Below are positions 16,450-27,021 of a stretch of DNA of 64,000 nucleotides, one piece after another (position 1 is the stretch's first letter; every line of letters begins with the position of its first letter). The notes under the pieces were generated by a model, which was given only the letters and a program-made list of their open reading frames with translations, did not search any database and had not been told where the DNA came from. The DNA comes from Bacteroidota bacterium (GTDB lineage Bacteria > Bacteroidota > Bacteroidia > Cytophagales > Cyclobacteriaceae), in assembly GCA_024280115.1 (NCBI GenBank), contig JAJRQT010000044.1, positions 1-64,000 of the forward strand. The letters run 5' to 3'. The translations under genes and the position numbers were made by a program.

Positions 16450-19400
16450 TTATCTGCTAATCTGGATTTCCTTACTTTTTAAATTCCAAATATCAGTGCC
16501 TTTTGAGAAACCAACATTTGCACTATACCCAGGTTTTCTAAATCCAACCCCTATATTAATTTTTCCATCTGAAGAAGCCGAACCACTTACTATACCTAAT
16601 TTAACACTGCCTCTAAAAGGACTGTTTTCAACACCTCCAGTTGTTTGTAGAGACAAATAACCCTGTCCACTGTAATCAAAAGATGCGAAATCTTGAATGG
16701 AACTACTATTAACATCTAATTTCCCGGAAATATTTAAAAATACGCCAGCTGTATTTTCTCCCGTACTATAAAATCCAATCTTACCACTAATATAAGCTGA
16801 CTTAATTCCAATCTTACCACTAATCCCTAATTCCATTGATTTTATTGAACTACCAAAATTTGTAAGCGCAAGATCAGCTTGATGCATTTTTTCGGGAACC
16901 TCGTTAACAGACTCTACAAATTCATCAAATTTCTGCCCCGCTTGATGAGCCATCAACTGAGTATGTTGTGAAAATCCAAATGCCCCATCCCCTTGTAAAA
17001 AGTTGTATTTATCTCGGATATCATCTATTGAGGCGTCCGCCCCTCCCAAATAATCATATCCCTTTTGATATTTATATGACTCATCTGTCTCATCCTCTCC
17101 AGGTGTAACATCGATCCATTCCAAATCACCGCTTTCCTGGTTACTATACCAGTCCATACCATCAGGATCAATCATAAGTATAGGATTATTTCCAGTCCAG
17201 GAATATGGCGACCAATCGTAATAGTTTTCTAAGTGTGGGTCTAACTGCCATGTTCTTCCTAAGGCAGGATCATATCCTCTGGATTCGAAGTCATAGATAT
17301 CTAATCCTAAATCTTTCTCCAACTCTTTACCCTGATATAGAAAGTTGTTTTTCTGTTCCTCTGGATTCTGCCATGAGTTAAAAGTCAAGCCAAAGGGATA
17401 GTAGTCATTGGCTTGCACTACCATACTTGGGGAGCTGTGGGTGATTTTCAGGTCATCAAAAAAGACATCCACATTCAGGGTGCTTTCATTGCTTACGTAT
17501 ATATACAGGTAGCCCTCAGAGCCGATGGTCTTGCTCAGCGATAGTTTCTGATGGGCCGATGATGCTGCACTGCTTACCTGCACAAAGCCAAATTCGGGAT
17601 TTTCATAGTTATTATCAAAGAATATATAGTTTAAAAATGACTTTGGTACATCCCCCGATGATTGGTTGATCAATGTAGTTGCTCCGATAAAGCTGTTGAA
17701 CGCAGAGTAAACCTGCGGGTTTTCAAGGGCCGTCACCCCAAACGAGGCCGTCATCGCAGCAAACAAAAAGGTACTTACCGATGTTTCCGAAGTATTCACC
17801 TGATTGTACCTCGCCCATACTTCCATGTCGATTACATCTCCCTGATAAACTTTCAGCCCTTTGGCCGGGCCTATCATTCTTCGTGTTCCGTCAGAATTTA
17901 TTAGTGTGGCATTGAGCATCGCCGATTTATTTGGCGAAGTTACCGTACCATCGGCAGCCGTATGGTTATAGGTCGTACTTGTATAGCGTGTTTTGTCCAG
18001 GTTTTTAAATTCTGCCTCTTCCGTAGTCTCATAGGCAGTTTCCATGGTTACTGTATATACAATCTCATCAGACTTAAACACCACCCTGTTGTTGCCCAGG
18101 TGGTCTTTCAGGTTGTACTGATAGTCCCAGGCATAATCGTTGGCCACCAGGTCGGCCACAATCCTTCCTTCGGCGGTCTGAATGATTTTTAGCGTGTCGT
18201 TGTCAAAGATCATTCCCCCCACGTATTTGGTATCTTTTGTGAGCGTGGCATTTTCATATACTTTCTTCGCCAGCTTGGTTCCTGCCGCATCATAGATATA
18301 CTCCAGGTAGTCCCCTGTTTCGAAAGTGATCTTTTCCGGCAGGTTCAGCAGGTTGTAATCTATAGTTTGGATCTCCTTGTTTTTGTCGGTGATCATATTT
18401 CCATTGGCATCGTAGAGGTATTCTTCTGCCGACTCCTCACCATCCTTGAATCCGCTGGTGTGGTTTTGTTGATCATTTACAGCTAACAGCCTGTTCCCGT
18501 CATAGCTATACATAAGCTCATCAATAAGGGTATTGGCCTCTTTGCGGTCCAGCTCCTTAATATTTCCGTTTTGGTCGTATTCGATTCCACTTACGTTAAA
18601 GTGACCTGTATTCACATTCCATAAAGTCCCGGTTTTTTCCTTGTAGCTTGCGGCTGTCAGGCGGTTGAGTTTGTCGTAGCCAAAGTTGTAGGCGTGCTGG
18701 CTTCCGTTATAGCTGGCGTTGCTCCATGCCATGGCCGATATGTTGCCGTTGTATTGTGCAGTTGCCCCGATGCTTAGTGGATCAGTATTGTAGGCCAGGT
18801 TCATGCCAAACAGGTCGTTGCTGTCGTCGTTGACGTTTGTCTCGACTGTTCTCGTGGCATTGTTAATGTTGCTTAGCCAGCCACGGATGTTGTAGCGATA
18901 ATCGACAGACTGAGTATAATCACTTGATTCTTCATTATAATGCAATTTTTTATAGATCAGCTCGCCCAGTTCGTTGTATTGGTTTTCCGTCATCAGCACT
19001 TCGGTCTGATCATCCATCTGGTGCCAGGCTTTCATCAGCCGGCCTGCATGATCGTATTCAAAACGCTCGGTGATGGCTATGGATGTAGAGGCGTCAATGT
19101 GATGAACCAATTTTGATTTTGTTACCTGACCTATAAAGTCATACGCCATAAAGCTTTCCTGCATGTCGTCCATATAGTGCTCGCCCCTGCTTTGGATCAC
19201 CCGGTATTTCTTGTCGTAATAGACGACTGACCGGAGAAAAACATTGTCGCCCAACACTTTCACTTTGCCTCCCGTGGCTTGCCCTTTGGGGATGGAGAGC
19301 AAATCAGTGCCGTTATTTATGCCGTTGCCATTATCAAACGCAAAAGAACTATTTCCTCCTGTAAAACTATACTTGTCGTAATAGCTTACTGAGAGGTAAT

Positions 19401-20799
19401 TATATTCGCCGATACCCACAGGATATGATTGATCTGTATATCCATGATCTCCGCCGGTCCAGGTGCCGCTTAGATTTTCGTACATGTAGGGATTATTTGG
19501 ATCACTATAAAAGGCATTAACCGCTGTCTGAACACTCGCCTGATCACCACTTTTGACGTATGTACCAGTCAACACCGGCCGGTTGAGTTGGTCGTATTTT
19601 GTAAATGTCCATTGGTTTGACAGCCTTTGGTTTCCATCCTGGGTGAGTACCAGGCGGTCCCTTTTGTCATAGACCATATAAACAGGATCGACCCCCGGTA
19701 CTTTCTTTTCAATCATGCGCTGGCGGTCATCGTATTTGTAGGTAAAGAGGAACTTTTCTACCAATTCCGCATCGACAGGGTAAGGCTTTAACTCAAATCC
19801 GGTCTGTCCGGTAAACGTTGGAGAAAGGGTTACTGTAACTCCCGGACAATAATAATACGCCTGGGTTTTAGTTCCGGTCAATGAACCATCAGCCGTGAAC
19901 ACATTGCTTTCGTTGATATTCTCCAGTGATGTCCCAAGCTGGTTCATGGCTTCGGGTGGCAGTACTACCCGCAGGTTGCCAAAGTCGTCATACACATAGT
20001 AGGTGTCGTGAGCGGCATTGCTTTCGTAGCTGCGTTTCAGCACCACCCGGCCTTGTTTGTCTTTATACTCCTTTACTGTGCCGTCATTTATGTTTGTTTG
20101 TCCCGAATCCCAGTTTTCATCTTTGGTCACGGTCACATACAATTCGTTGGCTGCGTAATAAGTACTTGCGCTTAGTTTGCGATCGCCCAGGGTTGTGATT
20201 TCCCATGCATACACTTCGCCCGTACCATTGGTAGCATAGTCAAATTTTACGGCGTGGTCATTGTTTGCAATCACCTGGTCAGGTTGCCAGGCAGCGCCGG
20301 GGGCGCCTTGTTTCAGCACCCGGTTGAGTGGCGAAGGTTCAAAAATGGTCTGCGAGAAGGGGTCGGTATCTTTTGCTACATTGGCCGAAAGTGACGGAGG
20401 TGTATTTGGGTCGTAAAAATCATCCTGGTCGGCAGCGGCAGTCCCGACAAAGGCACCACTCGATGCTGCGGCCACATAGGGCAGGTATTTATACGGCTGC
20501 CTGCCATAGGCGTCATAGGCCATGTGCTGTACGATATCTTTGCCTCCCGGCGAAGCGGAAAACATAATGGCCTGGTTCGCCCTGCCCAATCCATCTACAT
20601 ATTGGATCGACCGGTTTACCTCGCTTACGGTTTTGCTCCCAATTTGGCTTTTGTCCGTGATGCCCTGCACCTTTACGGTGTGCTCCATTACATAGTTTTT
20701 GTCGGAGTTGGGGTTAGGGCTTTGTGCCTGAATGTTAGCAAAGATTAAAAAAGGTAATCCATTGAGTATGATAATTTTATATAGAGAAAAAGTATTCAT
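16450..20799 (-). CDS. Large RHS-repeat protein with beta-rich C-terminal tail
   Basis: This 1449-residue secreted protein has a signal peptide ending NIQAQ. Dozens of YD/RHS repeats follow (for example 'YDYDAAGT'-like and 'YDQNGNIKELDRKEA'). The RHS-associated core lies at about residues 1170-1213, with 'RGYDPALGRTWQLDP', 'WTGNNPILMIDPDG'. RHS shells encapsulate a C-terminal domain that starts just after this DPDG motif. Here that tail (about 1214-1449) is not a recognisable nuclease or deaminase: a short helical part is followed by Gly/Ser-rich beta repeats (ELGISGKIGIKSAYISGKIG). The tail DNA is more AT-rich than the core, the usual sign of cassette exchange. The DUF3592-like gene follows without spacing. 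Confidence 0.85.
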   Translation of the reverse strand: MNTFSLYKIIILNGLPFLIFANIQAQSPNPNSDKNYVMEHTVKVQGITDKSQIGSKTVSEVNRSIQYVDGLGRANQAIMFSASPGGKDIVQHMAYDAYGRQPYKYLPYVAAASSGAFVGTAAADQDDFYDPNTPPSLSANVAKDTDPFSQTIFEPSPLNRVLKQGAPGAAWQPDQVIANNDHAVKFDYATNGTGEVYAWEITTLGDRKLSASTYYAANELYVTVTKDENWDSGQTNINDGTVKEYKDKQGRVVLKRSYESNAAHDTYYVYDDFGNLRVVLPPEAMNQLGTSLENINESNVFTADGSLTGTKTQAYYYCPGVTVTLSPTFTGQTGFELKPYPVDAELVEKFLFTYKYDDRQRMIEKKVPGVDPVYMVYDKRDRLVLTQDGNQRLSNQWTFTKYDQLNRPVLTGTYVKSGDQASVQTAVNAFYSDPNNPYMYENLSGTWTGGDHGYTDQSYPVGIGEYNYLSVSYYDKYSFTGGNSSFAFDNGNGINNGTDLLSIPKGQATGGKVKVLGDNVFLRSVVYYDKKYRVIQSRGEHYMDDMQESFMAYDFIGQVTKSKLVHHIDASTSIAITERFEYDHAGRLMKAWHQMDDQTEVLMTENQYNELGELIYKKLHYNEESSDYTQSVDYRYNIRGWLSNINNATRTVETNVNDDSNDLFGMNLAYNTDPLSIGATAQYNGNISAMAWSNASYNGSQHAYNFGYDKLNRLTAASYKEKTGTLWNVNTGHFNVSGIEYDQNGNIKELDRKEANTLIDELMYSYDGNRLLAVNDQQNHTSGFKDGEESAEEYLYDANGNMITDKNKEIQTIDYNLLNLPEKITFETGDYLEYIYDAAGTKLAKKVYENATLTKDTKYVGGMIFDNDTLKIIQTAEGRIVADLVANDYAWDYQYNLKDHLGNNRVVFKSDEIVYTVTMETAYETTEEAEFKNLDKTRYTSTTYNHTAADGTVTSPNKSAMLNATLINSDGTRRMIGPAKGLKVYQGDVIDMEVWARYNQVNTSETSVSTFLFAAMTASFGVTALENPQVYSAFNSFIGATTLINQSSGDVPKSFLNYIFFDNNYENPEFGFVQVSSAASSAHQKLSLSKTIGSEGYLYIYVSNESTLNVDVFFDDLKITHSSPSMVVQANDYYPFGLTFNSWQNPEEQKNNFLYQGKELEKDLGLDIYDFESRGYDPALGRTWQLDPHLENYYDWSPYSWTGNNPILMIDPDGMDWYSNQESGDLEWIDVTPGEDETDESYKYQKGYDYLGGADASIDDIRDKYNFLQGDGAFGFSQHTQLMAHQAGQKFDEFVESVNEVPEKMHQADLALTNFGSSIKSMELGISGKIGIKSAYISGKIGFYSTGENTAGVFLNISGKLDVNSSSIQDFASFDYSGQGYLSLQTTGGVENSPFRGSVKLGIVSGSASSDGKINIGVGFRKPGYSANVGFSKGTDIWNLKSKEIQISR

Positions 20800-20842
20800 T
20801 GCTTATTATTTTATTTTTTCATAATGATGAGCAGGTAGATGT

Positions 20843-21289
20843 CTAAATGGATAGTTTTTTACGCTTTAGGTACACATTATCCCTTGCATCTCTTATCTTA
20901 AAAAAAACATAGTAATCTCCTTTTGGTATAGGGCCCAACTTTAAAGCCATAATCTCTTTATCAATAAAAACATGATTGAAGAATTTGTCTGAGGATGCCA
21001 ACTTTTTTTTTGATTGATCTTTACGCATTGTCTTAGTAATAACACTTTCATTTGTCTTTGAATCTATTATTCTTAAATACAATCTTTCTGCTTTTTTAAT
21101 AATTCTTCTATCGATATAAACATTAAGATCATAAACCTTCCTACCATCCTTAAGCTTTTTTGTACTCACCTCAGACATCATTGAAAAATTAAGTATTTTT
21201 TGCCTTTCAGAGTTTTCTTGAGCCTGAGCAATACTTTTTAATGGAATAGTAAGGCCTACTAATAGAATTAGAGATATTATATATTTCAT
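20843..21289 (-). CDS. Secreted protein between two RHS genes (148 aa)
   Basis: A signal peptide (ending SIAQAQ) is followed by a Lys-rich, beta-strand-rich domain of about 125 residues with no recognised family. It lies between the BACON-RHS gene and the large RHS gene (36- and 43-base gaps), so it is part of the same transcript. The strand pattern and lack of catalytic motifs suggest a periplasmic or surface chaperone, immunity or adhesin component; none can be chosen from sequence. Confidence 0.5.
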   Translation of the reverse strand: MKYIISLILLVGLTIPLKSIAQAQENSERQKILNFSMMSEVSTKKLKDGRKVYDLNVYIDRRIIKKAERLYLRIIDSKTNESVITKTMRKDQSKKKLASSDKFFNHVFIDKEIMALKLGPIPKGDYYVFFKIRDARDNVYLKRKKLSI

Positions 21290-21325
21290 TTTGTTATATT
21301 TTTAAAATATGGTCTATTCAAGTTT

Positions 21326-24300
21326 TTAATAATATTTTGTACAATCGATTATCCGATAAATTCCGCTCCCCGACACCTGGATATCCGCCTCCCAGGGAGG
21401 TTGTCCTCCTGTCGGGCCTGCACTAGTTGAGCTTACTGAAATGGTCGCATTTCCACTTCCCGAAACCGGGCTGACATTAAGCCATCCATTACCATCATAG
21501 TAATACAAAGAAATTGTCCAGCTTATGTCTGATGTAATTGTAAAGGTTTTTGTAGTCACACCGGGAAAAGTCAGTGATGTTGTTGACACTTGCAACGTTG
21601 GAGTGTATCCATCCTGATCGATTGGAATATCTCTATCGAAAAATCCTGAACCATTAGCCTCAACTATGGATACTATACCGGTTCTGGAACTACTGCCACT
21701 ATTTGATTGAACAGTCACCGAGACGGTTCCATTTCCAGTTCCGCTTGTTGGGCTTACACTAATCCATAACTGGTCATCGGAAACATTCCAGGATTTATCT
21801 GTGATAATATTGATGTTGGATGATTGAGTCGAACTGTTAAATGATAGACTTTCTGCCGATGTGGTGAGAATTTTCTGTGGTTTGTATTTGTAATCATAAG
21901 CTGCAACAATATTGCTGTTATAATCCTGCACATAACTTAATCTACCAAAATTGTCATAGCTATAGTATGATTTTATATCGTTTGGATCAGAGGTTGATGT
22001 TAATCCTCTACCCGGATCAAAGATATATGTAGCAATTTGGGCATCTGGCAAGCTTTGTCGCAGTTGACTTATCTGTGTTGAAGAGAGATTCATTCCATTT
22101 TGGTCTAATGTGATACTGCCTCCCAGGGCAACTTCCACTTCTGAATAATCATTTCCTGTTATCTCTGCAACAGGAAATTGACCGTCATATCCCCAGATAA
22201 TTGATTTGGTAATACCGCTTCTTGATGTAAACTCTAATACATTGCCCCGCCCATCGTATTTTGAAAATGATGCTTCTGTGTATTCTGCACCACTACCATA
22301 TTTTCTGGTAATCGCATCTGGTTCATATACATTGGCATAAGGATTAATATAGTTCCTTTTTACCGTACTAATAGTTGTGCCAGATAATTTTGTCTCCTCT
22401 TTTACCGGATAAGCTATCATGTGTTTCTGAACCATCTCCGAATAAACCTGTCCTGAAGGAGTACTCTCATGCGGATACTCCGTAATTGATTCCAGTATTT
22501 GGTTTTTACTTGTTGACGTTATTGTCTTTGTTACTTGTTGGTGTAAATAGTTATCGAAACTATATGTGGTGGATTGCCCTGTATTAAAGGTACCATCGCT
22601 TTCATAGGTTAATACTTGCGTACTTTTCAGTTTCGAGTCACCAGTAATAATCCGATAATAGGTATATTGATACGAATCAACATCTCCTGGGTGACAGGCG
22701 TCGGGCATTCCGGTAAAATAATCATAGGCTGTATTATCTAAATTTATAATATTCTTTTTGACTTTCAGCCCGATAGAACTCTTTGTACTGTCAGAAAAAG
22801 CCCCATATGTATTACTTGTTTCCTGTACTAGAGTTTCCGTACTTCCGTCAATCTTATATACACTTTTTTTAAGTAATTGTCCTCTTTTGAAATGCTTGCT
22901 CTCAATCGCAGGAACCCCAATAGAATATGAGGAACTTAAATTATCCGTATAATCACTATAATTATAAATGGTTTTACCGATATTACTACTTTCATCTCCC
23001 TCATATACTGTAACTTGAGAATAAACAACCGGCGAACCATCGTACGGTTCAATATTTATAGATGGGGTTGCAATAAAAGTCCTTTTGCGTTTTGTAGATT
23101 CCCCACAACTAGGAGCTGGATGTAAATATCTTTCAGTTACTTCACTTTGATATGAATAATTATTTAAAATAAAGTTGGCTCTACCAAAACCGGATTCATT
23201 CTCTCCGTATTTAATTGTTTTCACAAGCGGATTTGTATAACCATCTTCATAGCTTCTGATTTTTGCAATTCTTAATCCTCCGGCATATTTGGAATTTTGA
23301 TTAGCATCCAGATATTTATTGGTTTCATATTCAAATTCAGTCCATCCACCAGTTGGATACATGATCTTTTCAAGTACCCAGGCTTTCATATAAGTGGAAT
23401 CCGGATCACGACCATCTGTAATATTGCTGCCTATTGTAATGGTAGTTTGACTCGTGGTTACCGAACTCTGCCATGCTATGGTTTGTCTTGGAACAAGAGT
23501 ATTGTTATTCTTATTATTAAAGTAGCCCCAATAATCACGCTCTTTGGAATTATAATCTGGCAGACTTTTTTCCATATTATAGGCAAAACGATATCGTTGA
23601 ACAACAATCCCCATCTCGTCTCTTACTTGTAATGAATCCAACCTTAATCGTTTATCATTTGTGCTTTCAAAATAATGTTGATAGAATTGTACAGTTTTTG
23701 AAAGCATATATGAACCAGTTTCAGGGTCAATTCTATAGACCTTTACCGCATCAAGCCTATTTTGTTCTGAATATCCATCTTCACGGCCAGTAGCTAATGT
23801 AAATTCAACCTTACCAAGTGGATAATCAATTTGCGATAAGACCTGCTCCGTAGAATAAATAGATTGTAACGATTGACTTTCAAGCCCAAGATGGGATGAA
23901 AATGTACCAGGAACTTTATTATCTACCAAGTCATCTACTGTTATGATATCACTCACATCAGAATAAGTATTGCCGGATGTTTGGGTGTAAGTGAACTTGA
24001 TTGTATCCTGTTTTGTTCTAGAAATTATCTCAGATATTTTCCAGGCAGATCTTGTAGCAAAATTTTCATTGAAGTTTGAACTGGCTTCGAATATGGTATC
24101 GAACTTGTAGTTGATTCCGTATTGATCAAAGGCATCAAATTTTAAATCCCAGTCATTGACAGTATAGTTAAATTTTACAGGATTATATGGGATCATTACT
24201 TTGGCATAGTTATCCCCTTGATTAAATAAAAACTTACCAGACATACTACCAATTGAATAGGAGTATATATCTGGCTCAGTGTCTTTTATTCCACGGTTAA

Positions 24301-24739
24301 CTTCATTTAAATACAGTAATCCACTTTCTGAATAAGTATCAATGGAGCTAGCAATTGTTGTACTATTCAGATATCCTTCCGGGTTTTCATCGGGTTTGCT
24401 CATCACCTGTCTGGTAATTGTACCACCAGCTTGTAAAGCCCATCCCAATCCTACTAGACCTGCCCTGTCTGTAACTTTGATGCCTGAGGGATGGTATTTT
24501 ATAACTATAGGTACTCGTATATCTTTAACAACCACTTCATGTATTGGTATATCAATATTTACCAATCCTGTAAAATGGCTTATCGGGTAGTTCCCAAATC
24601 TTCCCAACTGAGCCGATTCAGGAGCCGGAGGTGTTACATTCGGGATCAATTGCTCATTGCTACTTTGACTAAAAATAAGTTGGTGTATAAATAGAAGCAA
24701 AATAAAGATGCCTCTGGTTAAAAAATTCCTGTATCTCAT
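21326..24739 (-). CDS. RHS-like secreted protein with two C-terminal BACON domains
   Basis: 1137 residues with a signal peptide ending LIFSQ. The N-terminal part has an SpvB/RHS-entry pattern ('VRVPIVIKYHPSGIKV'-like strand, then 'GLVGLGWALQAGGTITR'). A long beta-rich shell with a few YD repeats follows ('KYDGRGNVLEF', 'YSYDNFGRLSYVQDY'). From about residue 955 the sequence switches to two Ig-like BACON domains, each with a conserved 'W-x-V/I-S' and 'VSP-x-SG-x-GN' pattern (about 955-1045 and 1055-1135). BACON domains are proposed to bind glycans or mucins. No DPDG core and no toxin domain is present, so this protein probably presents a binding module rather than a toxin. It is upstream of, and shares an operon with, the large RHS gene. 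Confidence 0.8.
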   Translation of the reverse strand: MRYRNFLTRGIFILLLFIHQLIFSQSSNEQLIPNVTPPAPESAQLGRFGNYPISHFTGLVNIDIPIHEVVVKDIRVPIVIKYHPSGIKVTDRAGLVGLGWALQAGGTITRQVMSKPDENPEGYLNSTTIASSIDTYSESGLLYLNEVNRGIKDTEPDIYSYSIGSMSGKFLFNQGDNYAKVMIPYNPVKFNYTVNDWDLKFDAFDQYGINYKFDTIFEASSNFNENFATRSAWKISEIISRTKQDTIKFTYTQTSGNTYSDVSDIITVDDLVDNKVPGTFSSHLGLESQSLQSIYSTEQVLSQIDYPLGKVEFTLATGREDGYSEQNRLDAVKVYRIDPETGSYMLSKTVQFYQHYFESTNDKRLRLDSLQVRDEMGIVVQRYRFAYNMEKSLPDYNSKERDYWGYFNNKNNNTLVPRQTIAWQSSVTTSQTTITIGSNITDGRDPDSTYMKAWVLEKIMYPTGGWTEFEYETNKYLDANQNSKYAGGLRIAKIRSYEDGYTNPLVKTIKYGENESGFGRANFILNNYSYQSEVTERYLHPAPSCGESTKRKRTFIATPSINIEPYDGSPVVYSQVTVYEGDESSNIGKTIYNYSDYTDNLSSSYSIGVPAIESKHFKRGQLLKKSVYKIDGSTETLVQETSNTYGAFSDSTKSSIGLKVKKNIINLDNTAYDYFTGMPDACHPGDVDSYQYTYYRIITGDSKLKSTQVLTYESDGTFNTGQSTTYSFDNYLHQQVTKTITSTSKNQILESITEYPHESTPSGQVYSEMVQKHMIAYPVKEETKLSGTTISTVKRNYINPYANVYEPDAITRKYGSGAEYTEASFSKYDGRGNVLEFTSRSGITKSIIWGYDGQFPVAEITGNDYSEVEVALGGSITLDQNGMNLSSTQISQLRQSLPDAQIATYIFDPGRGLTSTSDPNDIKSYYSYDNFGRLSYVQDYNSNIVAAYDYKYKPQKILTTSAESLSFNSSTQSSNINIITDKSWNVSDDQLWISVSPTSGTGNGTVSVTVQSNSGSSSRTGIVSIVEANGSGFFDRDIPIDQDGYTPTLQVSTTSLTFPGVTTKTFTITSDISWTISLYYYDGNGWLNVSPVSGSGNATISVSSTSAGPTGGQPPWEADIQVSGSGIYRIIDCTKYY

Positions 24740-24868
24740 GATAACTTTTCTGTATTATGTGCCTTTTTAATTTCGCTTTATATTCTCAAATCCTTACCTG
24801 CTTTTATATTTAGTTTGCTTTTATATGCGGTTCCATTTTGTTATAAGTAAAATTGTTTCTTCTTTATT

Positions 24869-25888
24869 TCATTTTGATTCCAATTGTTCAATCCTATTCT
24901 CTTGCTGTTTTGCCGTTTCAGCTAATTCTTGATTTTCATCTTTTAACAATTCCAATTCCTTCTGCTGTTTAATGACATAAAGCGTCAACTCCTCTACCTT
25001 CCTGAGCAGCATATCATCCATCTCACCAAGGCCTACTCCATTTTCCTTAAACTGTTCGGTAGAAGGGATATCGGGAAGGTGTTTGTTTTCTTTGATGTAG
25101 GTTTCTACTTCTTCGATAGGTTTGAGCTTATAGTCAGGCTCGAAGACGTAGTCAGATGAAGGGACGATTTGGACTTTGATTTCTTCTGCGAGGATAATAC
25201 CATCGACTACCAATTTTTCAGTGGGGTTTGTGTTTCCGATACCGACATTGCCAAGCGTATCAATAGACATTGCCTCAAGCAATGATGAACCAATCATAAA
25301 TTGTAGCTGATCATTCCCGCTATCCTTCACCCTGATGTTAGCAAATCTTTGGCCATTAACACCAAACATCAAATTTGGATTTAGATTATCATCCGCATCC
25401 AAAAACATGGTTGACCCGTTTCCATTAGAGTCTTCAAATACATGTAAATTTGCATCCGGATTGGGAACACCAATTCCCAACATCGTACTTTCAAAATATG
25501 CGTTTACAAATCCATCACCACCTTCAATTGTAAAATGAAGGTTTTCAGACCCACCTTGAGCTGAACCAGTTTTAATTGCCACTTTTCCATTCGGAGTTCT
25601 ATTTGTTAAATATGGATAAGATAAATTATTGCTTAAATCAGCTCTTAAAAACCACCTACCTCTGTTTATTGCCACACCTCCTTCAACAGGTTGAAATAAT
25701 AAAAGGCCAACATCACCAGATCCTTCACCAAGAACATCAATACCACCATTAACCGTCAATTGCCCAATAGGCAATGTAGTACCAACACCTAATTTTCCTG
25801 TCGTATAATTATCACCACTCTCGCTCCATTGGGCATAAACAAAACAGGGAAGCCCGATAAGCAATGCATTTATTAATAAGAATTTCAT
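24869..25888 (-). CDS. Fibre-like secreted protein (type A)
   Basis: 339 residues with a signal peptide ending VYAQ. The first two thirds are beta-rich with recurrent 'LGVGTTLP' and 'VGIGNTNPTEKLVV' turns, as in trimeric tail-fibre or adhesin shafts. The C-terminal module of about 100 residues matches four other proteins in this cluster: an 'EEIKV' strand, 'YVFEPDYKL', 'ENKHLPDIPS', 'GVGLGEMDDMLLRKVEELTLYVI', then a coiled coil. A trimeric fibre with a conserved C-terminal foldon/stalk is the likely shape. No LamG domain here. Confidence 0.7.
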   Translation of the reverse strand: MKFLLINALLIGLPCFVYAQWSESGDNYTTGKLGVGTTLPIGQLTVNGGIDVLGEGSGDVGLLLFQPVEGGVAINRGRWFLRADLSNNLSYPYLTNRTPNGKVAIKTGSAQGGSENLHFTIEGGDGFVNAYFESTMLGIGVPNPDANLHVFEDSNGNGSTMFLDADDNLNPNLMFGVNGQRFANIRVKDSGNDQLQFMIGSSLLEAMSIDTLGNVGIGNTNPTEKLVVDGIILAEEIKVQIVPSSDYVFEPDYKLKPIEEVETYIKENKHLPDIPSTEQFKENGVGLGEMDDMLLRKVEELTLYVIKQQKELELLKDENQELAETAKQQENRIEQLESK

Positions 25889-25895
25889 CTTCAGA

Positions 25896-27011
25896 TTATT
25901 TATTAGACAGAATAAGTTCTTTTACAATTTCCTCTAGTTGATCAACACGTTTAGATTGCTGCTTCAATTCCTCGTTCTCCTTCTTCAACTCAATCACATA
26001 AAGTGTCAGTTCTTCTACCTTTCTCAGCAACATATTATCCATCTCTCCAAGGCCTATACCATTTTCTTCAAACTCTTTGGCGGAAGGTATATCGGGAAGA
26101 TGTTTGTTTTCATTAATGTAGATTTCGATTTCGTTAATTGAGCGAAGATTATAGTCAGACTCAAAGACATAGTCGGAAGCAGGAACACTTTGTACATTGA
26201 TTTCTTCAGCTAAAATTTTTCCATCAACTGATAGTGCATATCCAGTTGGAACCGAGGTTGAATTCACAGCTAAATTTCCTTTTATGTAACTTTGCCCAGT
26301 TCCGTCAACTTCGAGAAAGTTACTTGTTTTCATTGCCCCATCATGCTCTATTCTTAATCTTTGCGAATAGCCAGAGGATTCAACGACAAATATTGGTTCC
26401 CCAGAAGAAGGATTGGTTTTTGTACGAAGTACAATCCCATAATTTTCACCTGATGCCTGGTCACCAAAGTAATGTTCCGTGCCATTTCCATCAAAAATTA
26501 TTAAATCGCCATTTGAAGATCCCAGGTTGATGTCTAATCCAGAACCATCTCGTGAATTAAGACTATGGGTGAAAATGGCTCCATTAGCATCGGCAATTTT
26601 ATATCCTGTACTGTAAGTCCCTCCGGTGTTGTTATTAGGATTGCCAACTTTAATAGAGTTATCTTCAGCATTTACAATCAGGGAAATTCCGTATATTATA
26701 TTATTCCCGGATGTCCCTTTTTTTGCTGCATTTAGGCTTATATAACCGTCTCGTCCATGAGCGCCCCAAAGCAATTCAGCAGCACCATCGTTTGTAATAA
26801 TATACTTTCCGTCATTGTCAATCCCCAATTTGATGGACATGTTGCCCAATCCATCATTCATGGTCCAATATCCGGTAAAATCCCCTCCACTATCTTGAAG
26901 GGTCATCATTACCTCATTTAACCTGTTGATCGTTATTGTTTGAGAGTTGACTGTAGTTGCCACAGTAAAAGCAATTGCAAAAATAGTCAATGGTAAAAAA
27001 GTAGTTTTCAT
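25896..27011 (-). CDS. Fibre-like secreted protein (type B)
   Basis: 371 residues with a signal peptide (MKTTFLPLTIFAIAF, ending VNSQ). The N-terminal two thirds differ from those of its neighbours and are Gly/Asn-rich beta structure without VGIG turns. The C-terminal 110 residues are nearly the same as in the gene downstream (AEEINV, NENKHLPDIPSAKEF, LLRKVEELTLYVIEL, coiled coil). The gene is 7 bases from its downstream neighbour. Conserved stalk with variable head again suggests diversification of the exposed part. Confidence 0.7.
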   Translation of the reverse strand: MKTTFLPLTIFAIAFTVATTVNSQTITINRLNEVMMTLQDSGGDFTGYWTMNDGLGNMSIKLGIDNDGKYIITNDGAAELLWGAHGRDGYISLNAAKKGTSGNNIIYGISLIVNAEDNSIKVGNPNNNTGGTYSTGYKIADANGAIFTHSLNSRDGSGLDINLGSSNGDLIIFDGNGTEHYFGDQASGENYGIVLRTKTNPSSGEPIFVVESSGYSQRLRIEHDGAMKTSNFLEVDGTGQSYIKGNLAVNSTSVPTGYALSVDGKILAEEINVQSVPASDYVFESDYNLRSINEIEIYINENKHLPDIPSAKEFEENGIGLGEMDNMLLRKVEELTLYVIELKKENEELKQQSKRVDQLEEIVKELILSNK

Positions 27012-27021
27012 AGTTTTAATT

